A stretch of 64,000 nt of DNA from Agarivorans sp. TSD2052. Lineage in GTDB: Bacteria > Pseudomonadota > Gammaproteobacteria > Enterobacterales > Celerinatantimonadaceae. Below are positions 1 to 8,755 of the stretch, one piece after another. The position numbers and the translations under genes were made by a program. The notes under the pieces were generated by a model. That model was not told where the DNA came from. It did not search any database and saw only the letters and a program-made list of their open reading frames with translations. Location of the stretch: positions 3,390,501 through 3,454,500 of the forward strand of contig NZ_CP096670.1 of NCBI RefSeq assembly GCF_023238625.1, read 5' to 3'. Position 1 is the first letter of the stretch; every line of letters starts with the position of its first letter.

Positions 1-58
1 AGGCTGAGCTGAAACAGCCCCCCAATCGATGGTCGTATTCGAGGCCTTAGAAAAGTAG

Positions 59-298
59 TTAGGCTTTTTTCAAACGTTGATACAAAGAGTCTTTCAATAC
101 CGAGCGATCATGCTTGAGCTGATGCATAGCTTCATCATCGATTGGTGCGCCATTTAACTCCAATACTCGGATTTCTTTATCTAACGCATTGTAGCGTTTA
201 GTATCTTTAGCAAAAGCCTCGTCGCGCTTTACCAATGAGGTAATGGTATCGAGTAAATCAGGAAACTCTTTCGCTAAAGAATGATCTTCACCTAACAT
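59..298 (-). CDS. YdcH/DUF465 family small protein
   Basis: A 79-residue, highly charged, all-helical protein that matches the YdcH (DUF465) family in length and pattern: a short N-terminal HSLAKEFP segment, then a hydrophilic helix hairpin rich in Asp, Lys and Leu ending in LKDSLYQRLKKA. Family members are small cytoplasmic proteins of unknown function. An ATG start fits the family N terminus. There is no close partner: the downstream side runs to the window edge and more than 500 bases separate it from the next gene. Family assignment rests on remembered sequence style. Confidence 0.8.
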   Translation of the reverse strand: MLGEDHSLAKEFPDLLDTITSLVKRDEAFAKDTKRYNALDKEIRVLELNGAPIDDEAMHQLKHDRSVLKDSLYQRLKKA

Positions 299-805
299 AA
301 AAACTCCTTCAAATTAAACTTACAATAAGCAATAGTAAAGTGGCTATTACCACCTGTTTGCTATTTAACGTTAGCAAAAGGTAGAAAAAACACCGCTTTT
401 TATTGGTTAATAACGCTAATGGCAAGCAAGTTGAGCGGCCTATGACAATCTTGCTAATACTGCTGGACTGCAGATGAAAATCAGGGTGAATGCTAGACAC
501 TAAAAAACACTTTAGCGCCTTTACCTCACTTTTGGACAAAGCCCTGTACAGTATTTAGCTTTACTTGCAGGCCTCCAAAGAGAAAAAGTAACCGATGCCT
601 TTGCCCTAGCTATGAGCCCTTGAAAAACCACCCATACCCAGTACAGTAACGCGCGCCAACTAAATCTGTACCTTGCAGATTTAGAGAAAAAATTGTGACC
701 ATCAGTGGCTCAAATACTCTCCCCTTAAAAACAAAAAACTCCCTAGCACAAGGTACCAGAGAGTTTATTTGTAAGTCTAGTTATTGCGCTAACGACTAAC
801 TAGCG
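299..805. other. gene-poor stretch, possible coding remnant
   Basis: About 500 bases without a convincing gene. A plus-strand frame from roughly 516 to a TGA at 623 reads like the C-terminal end of a protein (for example LALLAGLQREKVTDAFALAM), but it has no start and a stop just upstream, so it may be a remnant. The 3' terminator of the BCCT transporter gene lies at 733-765. Confidence 0.35.
733..765 (-). terminator. intrinsic terminator of the BCCT transporter gene
   Basis: Read on the minus strand, an 8-bp stem (758-765 with 737-744, one G-U pair) with a 13-base loop is followed by a run of T residues. It lies about 40 bases after the stop codon of the BCCT transporter. Confidence 0.7.
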
Positions 806-2413
806 TCATTCATTAACTTGGTTAGTTGATACTTGGGGTTTATCAACTTCTGTCATTAAACCTTTCATCAGGCTAACACAGCCCAACAAAAGTATAATGG
901 TAAACGGCAATGCAGCAATAATGGTAATGGATTGCAGAGTTTGAACAGATTCAGTACCGCCAATCCACAACATAAGCATTGCGATAGCTCCAGAGATAAC
1001 AGCCCAAACGACTTTCTGTTTGATCGGTACTTCTAACTTACCCCCCGCGGTCATGCCATCAATAACAATAGAACCCGAGTCTAAGGTTGTCACAAAGAAA
1101 ACAACAATCAGTACTACAGCAATAACAGAAAGAACATTCCCTAAGGGGTACGCATCTAACATATAGAATAAGCTTAGAGAGACATCGGCAATGCCTTGAT
1201 CAAGGCCTAGTTGCCCCACCTTATCGATCACCTGTTGAATCGCAACGCCACCGAATACAGACATCCAAGCCGTTGTTACCAATGTTGGAATAAGCAATAC
1301 ACAAAGAAGAAACTCGCGAACGGTACGCCCTTTAGATATGCGAGCAACGAACATACCAAACAGAGGTGCATACGCAACCCACCATGCCCAATAGAACACC
1401 GTCCAACCGTGCAACCAAGCGGTATCATCACGGCCAGAAGTTTGGCTTAACGGAAGAATGTTTTTCACATAACCCGTTACAGCGGTAACCAAAGAATCCA
1501 ACACGGTGGTGAAATTAAAAACAGCAATCAGACCAAGGAATACAAACGCAATCACCATATTCAGATTACTTAAAAACTTAACGCCTCCATCCATGCCTCG
1601 TATAACAGAAACAATTGCTAAGCCCATAATCAACACAATAATGGCTTGCTGAAGATAGAGGTTATTTTCGATTCCGAAAACATGGCTGATACCGCTAGCC
1701 GCTTGTGCGCCCCCTAAACCAAGAGAGGTCGCTAGGCCAAACAAAGTAACCAATACTGTTAATACGTCAATTAGGTCACCCGTTTTACCCCAAACTCGGT
1801 CACCCAACAAAGGGTAAAACACAGAGCGCATAGAGAGTGGTAAGCCTTTGTTGTAAACAAAGTAGGCAAGGCTAAGGGCTGTCATGCCATAGATGGCCCA
1901 TGCGTGTAAGCCCCAGTGGAAGACAGTTGCCCCTAACGCCAGTTCACGACCAGCCTCGGTATAAGGTTCAGCATTTAGTGGCGTACCAAACCAGTTGGTA
2001 AAGAATGCCGTTGGCTCGGCAACGCCCCAAAAAATCAGCCCAATGCCCATGCCTGCAGCAAAGAGCATTGCTATCCAAGATGTTTTGGAATAATCAGGAG
2101 TTGCCTGATCCCCTCCTAAGCGAATTTTACCTAAAGGTGAAAACGCTAAAATAATGGCAACAACTAACAAGATGTTGGCTCCCCACATAAAGAGGAAGTC
2201 AAACTTAGACAGCGCAGCACCCTTAATGAAATCAATGGCTGCTTTTGCATCTGCTGGCGGTAATGCTAGAAGGGTAACAATGAAAAGAATAGACAAGCCA
2301 AGTGAGACGACAAAAACAGTGTTATGGACATCCATCCCCCATTTACTGATGTTATCTTGACCCACTTGATAGTCAGTAGATTCAATACTGTACTTTTTTG
2401 ATTTTAAACCCAT
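806..2413 (-). CDS. BCCT family betaine/carnitine/choline transporter
   Basis: A 535-residue integral membrane protein with about 12 transmembrane segments and the hallmarks of the BCCT family: the glycine-rich GMGIGLIFWGVAEP stretch of TM3 and the tryptophan box FYWAWWVAYAPLFGMF followed by ISKGRTVREF. Members import quaternary ammonium compounds such as glycine betaine or choline, driven by Na+ or H+, usually for osmoprotection. Length is typical for transporters without the long C-terminal osmosensory tail of some BetT/BetP proteins. No betaine synthesis genes are nearby, so the substrate cannot be named. The start is ATG; no strong ribosome site is visible. An interrupted inverted repeat at 2431-2448 sits upstream. 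Confidence 0.9.
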   Translation of the reverse strand: MGLKSKKYSIESTDYQVGQDNISKWGMDVHNTVFVVSLGLSILFIVTLLALPPADAKAAIDFIKGAALSKFDFLFMWGANILLVVAIILAFSPLGKIRLGGDQATPDYSKTSWIAMLFAAGMGIGLIFWGVAEPTAFFTNWFGTPLNAEPYTEAGRELALGATVFHWGLHAWAIYGMTALSLAYFVYNKGLPLSMRSVFYPLLGDRVWGKTGDLIDVLTVLVTLFGLATSLGLGGAQAASGISHVFGIENNLYLQQAIIVLIMGLAIVSVIRGMDGGVKFLSNLNMVIAFVFLGLIAVFNFTTVLDSLVTAVTGYVKNILPLSQTSGRDDTAWLHGWTVFYWAWWVAYAPLFGMFVARISKGRTVREFLLCVLLIPTLVTTAWMSVFGGVAIQQVIDKVGQLGLDQGIADVSLSLFYMLDAYPLGNVLSVIAVVLIVVFFVTTLDSGSIVIDGMTAGGKLEVPIKQKVVWAVISGAIAMLMLWIGGTESVQTLQSITIIAALPFTIILLLGCVSLMKGLMTEVDKPQVSTNQVNE

Positions 2414-2430
2414 AAATTATGATGTTCACA

Positions 2431-2448
2431 TATTCGAATTAACGAATA
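2431..2448. promoter_or_regulatory. inverted repeat upstream of BCCT transporter gene
   Basis: TATTCG (2431-2436) and CGAATA (2443-2448) form a perfect 6-bp inverted repeat around AATTAA, 18 bases before the transporter's start codon. It could be an operator, but the regulator is unknown and short AT-rich repeats arise by chance. Confidence 0.3.
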
Positions 2449-2955
2449 GTACGACCAACTCCATATCCAATGACAACTTGATTGACTAGCCACGCCATAA
2501 AAACATACATGATATAAGTGATTCATGGCCTTTGCTCAACCGCAAGCGGCGCATTCTATCACCAAATGGAGATCCCTTAATTGATGTTAGCCAGTCGCTA
2601 TCGAAGTTCTCTGTTTGCCAAAAAGGAATGACGGTAAGGCATTGCGAAATCATCGGTAGCCTAATCAAGAGAACAGACTGATATGTTGTAGCGGGGTTCG
2701 ACACATTCTGTAACTAAAAAATGGGGCTTAAATCTATCCTAACTAATGCTATCTCGTCTTGGCTGTAAATCATGTTGTGGAACAACGGTGTTGGCCTAAA
2801 ACCGTAACTCACATTTGGACAAAACTTGTTAAAAACTTTATAGGGGCTGAGTGAACTCAAATAATGTCAGCTATTAAAAATAGCATGCAAAGTTGTGGAC
2901 AATTTACGTATCCACAACAATTCAACGTTGAAATCGATAGATTCAAAGAAGGTAA
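2449..2955. other. intergenic region, no supported gene
   Basis: About 500 bases between the BCCT transporter promoter and the 3' end of the broken OB-fold gene. A 72-codon minus-strand frame (2486-2704) starts at GTG and lacks a recognisable domain, so I do not call it. Nothing else is evident. Confidence 0.4.
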
Positions 2956-3360
2956 CTACTGAGTTACTACTCTGATGCGGTCTACGTCGACTTTTACTGT
3001 TGTCCAACCTTGGTCTACTTCACCTTGAACAATAAGTTTAGTATCTGCTATCACATTAATACCGTGCCAATCTTCGTTTTCTATTTCCACAACAATTTGG
3101 CCCGTCTCATCACTAAACGTATATAGCTCATGACCAATTTGTTCTGTGATGTTGCCAGTAAGAGTCACATAAGCATCGTCTCTTGCTTCAGACGCAGCCT
3201 TAACCGTATCCGGATTAGCAATATTGCCGTTAAAACCAACCGATGATGACTGATTAGACGCATTCGCCTAACCCGAAGAGAACCCACCCTGCGCAAATGA
3301 GCCAGCACTGGTTAGCGTTACTAGAGTTAACACACTTGAAAGCAATAATTTATTTTTCAT
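2956..3360 (-). pseudogene. YgiW/YdeI-type OB-fold protein with in-frame amber codon
   Basis: Reading from the ATG at 3358-3360, the frame encodes a clear signal peptide (MKNKLLLSSVLTLVTLTSAG, then SFA) and then stops at codon 31, a TAG at 3268-3270. The same frame resumes directly and continues for 103 residues of a BOF/NirD-YgiW-YdeI domain: DAYVTLTGNITEQIGHELY, a DETGQIVVEIE strand and a WTTVKVDVDRI end. Family members are small periplasmic OB-fold proteins linked to stress tolerance. The stop could be one C-to-T change from CAG (Gln). The only in-frame restart is a GTG inside the domain at 3168, which would give a cytoplasmic fragment, so the gene is probably broken. A sequencing error or stop suppression cannot be excluded. 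The regulator at 3535-4440 lies just upstream on the same strand. Confidence 0.8.
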
Positions 3361-3496
3361 GATAAACCTTATTTAATTTAAATAGATACGAAGTAATTCC
3401 ATTTCTAGTACGTCTTGATTTAGGTCTATGCTAATGAGTCTGTAACAAAATGTGTAACTAGAAAGTATTCGAAAAACGAATACAATGCGCGAAATA

Positions 3497-3534
3497 CTAT
3501 AAATCCATTCTATAAATTCATTCTATAAATGTGG
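3497..3534. repeat. three tandem 13-bp repeats
   Basis: CTATAAATCCATT, CTATAAATTCATT and CTATAAATGTGG follow each other head to tail, ending exactly at the stop codon side of the LysR gene. It is an AT-rich microrepeat in the gap before the broken OB-fold gene; function unknown. Confidence 0.6.
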
Positions 3535-4440
3535 CTACTTGGTATAACCAAACCAATCCCTTAGGGCAAGAATGATCTCATCAATAACTTCACGGTGGGG
3601 ATAATCCAATCTGTAGTACAGCATCAGCTGAAATGACGGATCGATTTCTCTTTTATCAAAATTAAGCGACACCACTTGTTTCGATTGAATCGCTGGGTGC
3701 ACGATGTATTCCGGAAGCAATGCTATCCCTAGGTCGCTTTTGACCAGTGACACCACAGTATTAGCATCACTACACTCGATCATCTCTAGACTTTTGAATA
3801 AGGCTGTATCGTATTTATGGGTTTGTTCATAAGGAGCAGACCAAATAGAAGTTTGCGACAACAGCATATCCAATTGTACGTTCGGCTCGCCACACAAGGG
3901 ATTATTGGGGTGCGCAATCAAAGTCGTATTTTCTTCACCAACTAATGCTCCACCCACGTTGGGATAAAGGGAATCAGCGACAATACCCAGTGCAAAATCG
4001 ACGAGTTTGTTATCAAGAGCCAACTGAATATGGGTCATATCCGCATTTTTAAGCGAGATCTGTAGGTTAGGCCATGATGTTTTCAACCGACTAATTACAT
4101 CGGCAATACCTTCCCCATCTATTAACTCACCAAAACTGATCGCTAATTTAAGAGGTGTAGAGTCACTGTGTATGGAAAGCGCAAGGTTCTCAAATTTTTG
4201 CAGATATTCAATAGCAATCTTTGCTTTGGGAAGTAAAAGTTCGCCTTTTTCACTTAGGACAACAACTAAACCATTACTTTGACGATCAAAAAGCAAATAC
4301 CCTAACTCGTCTTCAAGTTCACCTATCCAGCGACTCACTGTAGACGAAGACTTGCCCAACTTACGAGCTGCTTTGTTAAATGTTCCCATTTCAGCAGCGG
4401 CGATAAAGCACTCAAGGTTGTGACTTGAAAATGTTAGCAC
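3535..4440 (-). CDS. LysR family transcriptional regulator
   Basis: A LysR-type regulator. The N-terminal winged HTH reads LECFIAAAEMGTFNKAARKL, then SSSTVSRWIGELEDELGYLLF. A substrate-binding effector domain of about 200 residues follows, with a typical GIALLPEYIV segment near the end. I place the start at the GTG at 4440 because a GAGG ribosome site lies 8 bases upstream and the N terminus then has usual LysR length; ATGs at 4464 or 4494 would add 8 or 18 unusual residues. It is divergent from the serine hydrolase gene at 4605, its most likely target. Confidence 0.85.
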   Translation of the reverse strand: MLTFSSHNLECFIAAAEMGTFNKAARKLGKSSSTVSRWIGELEDELGYLLFDRQSNGLVVVLSEKGELLLPKAKIAIEYLQKFENLALSIHSDSTPLKLAISFGELIDGEGIADVISRLKTSWPNLQISLKNADMTHIQLALDNKLVDFALGIVADSLYPNVGGALVGEENTTLIAHPNNPLCGEPNVQLDMLLSQTSIWSAPYEQTHKYDTALFKSLEMIECSDANTVVSLVKSDLGIALLPEYIVHPAIQSKQVVSLNFDKREIDPSFQLMLYYRLDYPHREVIDEIILALRDWFGYTK

Positions 4441-4604
4441 TGTTTCATCCTCTCGATTTCCCATAGCAATACAACCACTCCAAATATGGGTCATTTCGTG
4501 CTGCAGGCTTTCTCGTTATGGTGCGATTATAGAACACGTCAACACAAACAACTTAATTTAGAGGCTCCACATCAGGTTGCCTTTACAAACGAAAGGTATT
4601 TATT

Positions 4605-5819
4605 GTGAAAAAACCAATCTTAGCCACAATTCTATTAGCGACAACTATAGGCTCTATAACATTGGCATCGGCAGCAGATGAAGTGCCTCTATCTAAGTTT
4701 TATGAAGGCTACACGGTAGCGGAAATCCCAGCAGATGGATTCCAACAATGGCCTTATTACACATATGCATCAGCACACATCGAACAGTTTTTACGTTATG
4801 GCGTACACAAACTACCTGCATCAGTAAACCCTGTTAAAATTGAACGTGTAGGTGGATTTGAAATCTCACCGGAACTACGTAAAGACCTGATCGACACACA
4901 AGTAAAAGCATTCGTAGTGATGAAAGATGGCAAGGTGCTAGCTGAGCACTTCGACAATGGCTTTAAGGCTGGCATGTTAAATAACTTGCAATCAGCAGCG
5001 AAGTCTTACGTTGGTGTTTTACTAAGCCACGCGATTGATTCAGGCAAGGTTTCTCTTGATGAGAAAGCGAAAACTTATTTACCAGAGCTAGAAGGTTCTA
5101 TTATTGGCGAGGCAACTATCACCGAGTTGGCTACAATGAATTCGGGCATCGAGCCACTGAGTGACTATCACACTCCTGGCTCTAATGGTTACGAATGGGA
5201 AAAAGAGATTGGTCTACAGAACGCAGGTGAGCCAATTGGTCACTTAAATGCAATCAAAGCAGCTAAAGCGACACAAAGCGAGCGTGGCACAAACTGGGAT
5301 TACACAGACCAAAACACTGACACACTGGCTCTTATTATCGCTAAAGTTGAAGGTAAGCCATTTGAGACATTACTTGCTGAGCTACACAATAGCTACGGCG
5401 GTAATGATGAAATTCAAATCGCAAAAACATCTGATGGCACAACATCTCCATCGTATGGTATCAACACCAGTGCATACGACTACGCGTTATTCACTAGCTA
5501 CATTGCACAAGGTAAAGCTGGACAATCTTTTTATGCAGAATTAAAAAATTCATCTAACGATGTACTTAATGTTACGCCTTTGATTAAAGACGTATTTGCT
5601 GCAGCAAGCCCTACAACGTATGACATGCAGTCGTACACAATGAAAGCCGAAAATATCGTATATTCTCACGGTTCATTCGGTCAAACTGGTTTTTCTGACC
5701 TAGAATCTGGTTATTCTGTAATCTACCTATCAGATTGGTACACAAATACAGTTGCACCTAACCTACAAAAGCAACTAATCAATACGGTAGACATCATTAA
5801 TGAACTACGAGCTAAATAA
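4605..5819 (+). CDS. exported serine hydrolase, class C beta-lactamase-like
   Basis: A 404-residue protein with a Sec signal peptide (about residues 1-23, ending in LASA). The fold is that of class C beta-lactamase/penicillin-binding-protein-like esterases: the nucleophile motif S130-A-A-K133, a Tyr motif around WDYTD (Y233), and a late SHGSFGQTGF segment in place of the KTG box. Such proteins include carboxylesterases, amide hydrolases and D-aminopeptidases; the substrate cannot be read here. The start is GTG, fixed by the signal peptide. It is divergent from a LysR regulator 164 bases away and followed by a hairpin at 5837-5859. Confidence 0.85.
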   Translation: MKKPILATILLATTIGSITLASAADEVPLSKFYEGYTVAEIPADGFQQWPYYTYASAHIEQFLRYGVHKLPASVNPVKIERVGGFEISPELRKDLIDTQVKAFVVMKDGKVLAEHFDNGFKAGMLNNLQSAAKSYVGVLLSHAIDSGKVSLDEKAKTYLPELEGSIIGEATITELATMNSGIEPLSDYHTPGSNGYEWEKEIGLQNAGEPIGHLNAIKAAKATQSERGTNWDYTDQNTDTLALIIAKVEGKPFETLLAELHNSYGGNDEIQIAKTSDGTTSPSYGINTSAYDYALFTSYIAQGKAGQSFYAELKNSSNDVLNVTPLIKDVFAAASPTTYDMQSYTMKAENIVYSHGSFGQTGFSDLESGYSVIYLSDWYTNTVAPNLQKQLINTVDIINELRAK

Positions 5820-5836
5820 TATCAATTAGTTAAAAG

Positions 5837-5859
5837 CCATCGCCCGCATCGGGCGATGG
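5837..5859 (+). terminator. hairpin after serine hydrolase gene
   Basis: A perfect 10-bp GC-rich stem (5837-5846 with 5850-5859) with a 3-base loop lies 18 bases after the stop codon. The following bases (TCATAATTG) hold only a weak T-run, so termination may be inefficient. Confidence 0.6.
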
Positions 5860-6360
5860 TCATAATTGAAGTTCTATCGCCCGTTCTTCAGGGGCAGGTC
5901 TCGCCTTTTGCTCACCATTAGCTTACGTATTCCAAAATCAGAAGTCTACTGTGCGCTCTGATACCGCTTGCAACTCGTTTCGGTGCAAAAGTGAGTTACC
6001 TAACCCAACCCTGAACAGTTTCGAGTGACGACTGGAAGCAACAATGTCTTGAGAGGCTATAAAGTGTCTAGAATTTTCAGGCCTTACCAGCTCCACCTAA
6101 AGATAAATGGGGAAAATTCATTACGAGTGCCAATATAGACACTCGAATACTTAATGAGGCAAAGGTGAGCTAGGTTGTGCACTTTGTATGCTCACCAACG
6201 TCAAAGTAATAAAACTAAGCCAAACGAGTTATAAAATCCCACCATTATGGCGAGAAACTATCGTGGATAGATAAGCTATTGAATTACAAAAATTACATCC
6301 GATTGTAAAAATGACACTGTAAGCAAAATCTACAAACACCAGAAAAATATTTAGCGTAAG
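5860..6360. other. gene-free AT-rich intergenic region
   Basis: About 500 bases with no supported gene. The sequence is low in coding signal in all frames. The ars promoter begins at its right end. Confidence 0.4.
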
Positions 6361-6363
6361 GGC

Positions 6364-6392
6364 TTGCTCCAAACAAATATACGAAATATCAT
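6364..6392 (+). promoter_or_regulatory. candidate sigma-70 promoter of the ars operon
   Basis: TTGCTC (6364-6369) and TATCAT (6387-6392) are separated by 17 bases. This would start transcription around 6399, inside the palindrome at 6391-6414, so a bound repressor would block the promoter. Confidence 0.6.
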
Positions 6393-6414
6393 ATATATGA
6401 ATTTTCATATATAT
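6391..6414. promoter_or_regulatory. candidate ArsR operator, 11-2-11 inverted repeat
   Basis: Two perfect 11-bp arms (6391-6401 and 6404-6414) separated by two bases, 10 bases before the first ars gene. Size, AT-richness and geometry match the roughly 12-2-12 operators of the ArsR/SmtB family. The left arm overlaps the predicted -10 element. The natural ligand is the ArsR domain encoded immediately downstream, giving autoregulation relieved by arsenite. Confidence 0.75.
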
Positions 6415-6424
6415 AGTTTCAATT

Positions 6425-7219
6425 ATGTTATCAGTGTTATTTCTATGTACTGCCAATGCTGCTCGCTCCCAGTTAGCCGAGGCTTTGGTAAACCAACGCT
6501 ATGCGCAGCATTTTGTGGCTTATAGTGCCGGTACTCAGCCAAAAGGCATAGATCCAAGAACCCTGCGACTTTTAGAAACACATGGCTTATCAATTGATGG
6601 CTTAAGCAGTAAAACCATCCACCAGCTTGATCTTCAGTTACAACAACAGCATGGCCAACCGGCGCGATTTGATTTTATTATCACCCTATGTGATAGCGCT
6701 AAACAAGAATGCACCTTGCTGCCTAATGGTGCCGCTATTTTACATTGGAACTTAAGTGATCCAGCAGCCGAACCCGGCACCGCTTTATTTGAGCAAGTAT
6801 TTAGCGAGCTTGAATTACGCTTAGCCGAGTTTGTCCGCTTTAATCACAACCCCACAGCCGCATTACAATTACCCCCTATCGAGGTTTTTAAGCAATTTAG
6901 CGACAATACGCGCTTGCAGATTTTAATGTTAATTGAAGATGAGCTGCGGCTTTGTGTTAATCAGCTGTGTTTTGCCTTACAAGAAAGCCAGCCAAAGATA
7001 TCGCGCCATTTAGCGCTATTACGCGAATGCCAACTGTTGTCTACCACTCGCCAAGGCCAGCAGGTGTTTTATCATTTAAATCCACTGTTGCCAGAATGGG
7101 TGGCTCAAACGCTGTCTACCACACGTATGGCCAACCCCAGTTATATCAATCAGCCTTTATCGCGTATCCGCGAATGGGCTAGCCCAGAATTACTCACCCG
7201 TTTAATTAATCAAGATTAA
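6425..7219 (+). CDS. arsR: arsenate reductase-ArsR repressor fusion
   Basis: A 264-residue fusion. Residues 1-135 are a low-molecular-weight phosphatase/ArsC fold with the P-loop C8-TANAA-R14-S, a general-acid SDP (D112) and the pair C89/C96 with the same spacing as Cys82 and Cys89 of thioredoxin-linked ArsC. All three redox cysteines for arsenate reduction are therefore present. Residues 150-235 are an ArsR/SmtB winged helix with recognition segment SQPKISRHLALLRE. C177 and C182 (LCVNQLC) are candidate arsenite ligands in the place of the classic ELCVCDL motif. The ATG start is fixed by the P-loop strand (MLSVLFLC). Similar fusions are known in proteobacteria, though the role of the phosphatase half is less clear. 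It heads a tight operon; 9 bases separate it from the next gene. Confidence 0.9.
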   Translation: MLSVLFLCTANAARSQLAEALVNQRYAQHFVAYSAGTQPKGIDPRTLRLLETHGLSIDGLSSKTIHQLDLQLQQQHGQPARFDFIITLCDSAKQECTLLPNGAAILHWNLSDPAAEPGTALFEQVFSELELRLAEFVRFNHNPTAALQLPPIEVFKQFSDNTRLQILMLIEDELRLCVNQLCFALQESQPKISRHLALLRECQLLSTTRQGQQVFYHLNPLLPEWVAQTLSTTRMANPSYINQPLSRIREWASPELLTRLINQD

Positions 7220-7228
7220 GGTAACACT

Positions 7229-7723
7229 ATGTCTTCACATCCTATTTTTGCCGTTGATGTTAGCGACAACGCTCAATTGCTTTTAACCCCCTGCCCGGGT
7301 ACTAAAGGTGTTGATTTATCTACGTCTTTACAGCAGCTATGTTACAAAAACAGCCCTGCCCTTCTAACCATGATGACCAAGCAAGAAATGGCCGATAACC
7401 AAGTGAGCGACCTGCCTAAACACGCGGTGACTTACGATATGCAGTGGTTCCACTTAGCCCTAGAAGACGACACCGTGCCAGACCAAGCCTGGGAAGATTA
7501 CTTTTTGATTGTATTACCCCGCTTTGTACAGCTCATTAACAGCGGTGTAAGTTTGTCGCTGCATTGTAAAGGCGGCAGCGGCCGAACCGGGATGGTGGCA
7601 GCACGTATCATGCTTGCTTTGGGCTTTGAATTAGACGACGCCATCAGCAAGATTAAGGCGGTACGCCCTAACGCATTCACTGTGCCCGCACAGCTTGAAT
7701 ATATTCAGAAATTTGCCAAATAA
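7229..7723 (+). CDS. dual-specificity/tyrosine phosphatase-like protein in ars operon
   Basis: A 164-residue cytoplasmic protein with a cysteine-phosphatase active site HC113-KGGSG-R119-TG, of the cyclin-dependent-kinase-inhibitor-3/dual-specificity type. A candidate general-acid Asp lies in the [10 protein letters not shown] segment (about residues 77-85). This fold is distinct from the low-molecular-weight domain fused to ArsR upstream. It sits between that gene and the GAPDH gene with gaps of 9 and 14 bases, so it is co-transcribed with the arsenic genes. Substrate unknown. A role on phospho- or arseno-intermediates is inference from position only. A ribosome site (AAGG) precedes the ATG. 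Confidence 0.8.
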   Translation: MSSHPIFAVDVSDNAQLLLTPCPGTKGVDLSTSLQQLCYKNSPALLTMMTKQEMADNQVSDLPKHAVTYDMQWFHLALEDDTVPDQAWEDYFLIVLPRFVQLINSGVSLSLHCKGGSGRTGMVAARIMLALGFELDDAISKIKAVRPNAFTVPAQLEYIQKFAK

Positions 7724-7737
7724 GAGTAACCGTTAAC

Positions 7738-8748
7738 ATGACAATTAAAGTAGGAATTAACGGCTTTGGCCGCATTGGTCGCTTAGCGCTACGTGCCGCT
7801 TACGATTGGCCAGAGTTAGAGTTTGTCACCATCAATGATGTCGCCGGTAACGCCGAAACGTTAGGGCACTTGCTAGAGTTTGATTCGGTGCAAGGCCGCT
7901 GGAATCATAGCGTTGAACACAATGCAGAAGGCATTGTGATTAACAATAAAACCATTAAGTGCTTTCAAGAAAAAGATTTAAACAACGTAGATTGGTCGGG
8001 CTGCGACGTCGTGCTGGAATCTACCGGCGTGCATCGTTCAAAAGCATTATTAGCCCCTTACTTAGCCCAAGGTGTGAAACGGGTGGTGGTATCAGCGCCA
8101 GTAAAAGAAGACGGCGTAGCTAACATTGTCGTGGGTGTGAACGACGATATTTTTGAGCCAAACTTGCATCAAATTGTTACTGCCGCGTCGTGTACCACCA
8201 ACTGCTTAGCCCCTGTCATTAAGGTCATTCAACAGCATTTAGGCATAGAGTCTGGGTGTATGACCACTATTCATGACCTAACCAATACCCAAACCATACT
8301 AGATGCGCCGCATAAAGACTTACGCCGTGCCCGCGCCTGTGGCATGTCGTTAATACCTACCACTACCGGCAGCGCTAAAGCGATATGCGATATCTTTCCT
8401 GAGCTAGACGGCAAGCTAAATGGTCATGCAGTGCGCGTGCCGTTGGCCAATGCGTCACTCACCGATATGGTGTTTACCCTTGAACGTGACACCACGGTAG
8501 AAGAAGTAAACAGCTTGTTTAAACAAGCCAGTGAAGGTGAGCTTAAAGGCATTTTAGGTTATGAAGAAAAGCCCCTAGTATCGATTGATTACAAAGGCGA
8601 CCAACGCTCTAGTATCGTAGATGCAAAATCAACCATGATGGTCGGCAAACGTATGCTTAAAATCTACGCTTGGTACGACAACGAAATGGGTTACGCCACC
8701 CGTACCAGTGAGCTGATCCGTACCGTTGGTTTGGCAGATAAAGGCTAG
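7738..8748 (+). CDS. gap: ArsJ-associated glyceraldehyde-3-phosphate dehydrogenase
   Basis: A 336-residue GAPDH with the N-terminal NAD-binding [15 protein letters not shown] motif, the catalytic S151-C152-TTNCLAP and [10 protein letters not shown] where most GAPDHs have TTVHAYT. The C-terminal signature [11 protein letters not shown] is intact. In arsenic islands, a GAPDH beside arsJ forms 1-arseno-3-phosphoglycerate from glyceraldehyde 3-phosphate and arsenate, and ArsJ exports it. The gene lies 14 bases after the phosphatase and 7 before arsJ, which supports that specialised role rather than general glycolysis. Whether the cell has another glycolytic GAPDH cannot be seen here. Confidence 0.92.
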   Translation: MTIKVGINGFGRIGRLALRAAYDWPELEFVTINDVAGNAETLGHLLEFDSVQGRWNHSVEHNAEGIVINNKTIKCFQEKDLNNVDWSGCDVVLESTGVHRSKALLAPYLAQGVKRVVVSAPVKEDGVANIVVGVNDDIFEPNLHQIVTAASCTTNCLAPVIKVIQQHLGIESGCMTTIHDLTNTQTILDAPHKDLRRARACGMSLIPTTTGSAKAICDIFPELDGKLNGHAVRVPLANASLTDMVFTLERDTTVEEVNSLFKQASEGELKGILGYEEKPLVSIDYKGDQRSSIVDAKSTMMVGKRMLKIYAWYDNEMGYATRTSELIRTVGLADKG

Positions 8749-8755
8749 ATAACTC

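Noticed and set aside
309-539. 76-codon minus-strand frame upstream of the YdcH-like gene
   Set aside because: It starts at TTG without a ribosome site, has atypical composition and no family similarity I can see.
2486-2704. 72-codon minus-strand frame between the BCCT and OB-fold genes
   Set aside because: GTG start, no ribosome site and no recognisable domain. A short QTENFDSDWL-like stretch looks protein-like, but that is not enough.
6229-6456. 75-codon minus-strand frame over the ars promoter
   Set aside because: It overlaps the operator and the start of the well-supported ArsC-ArsR gene and has AT-driven composition.
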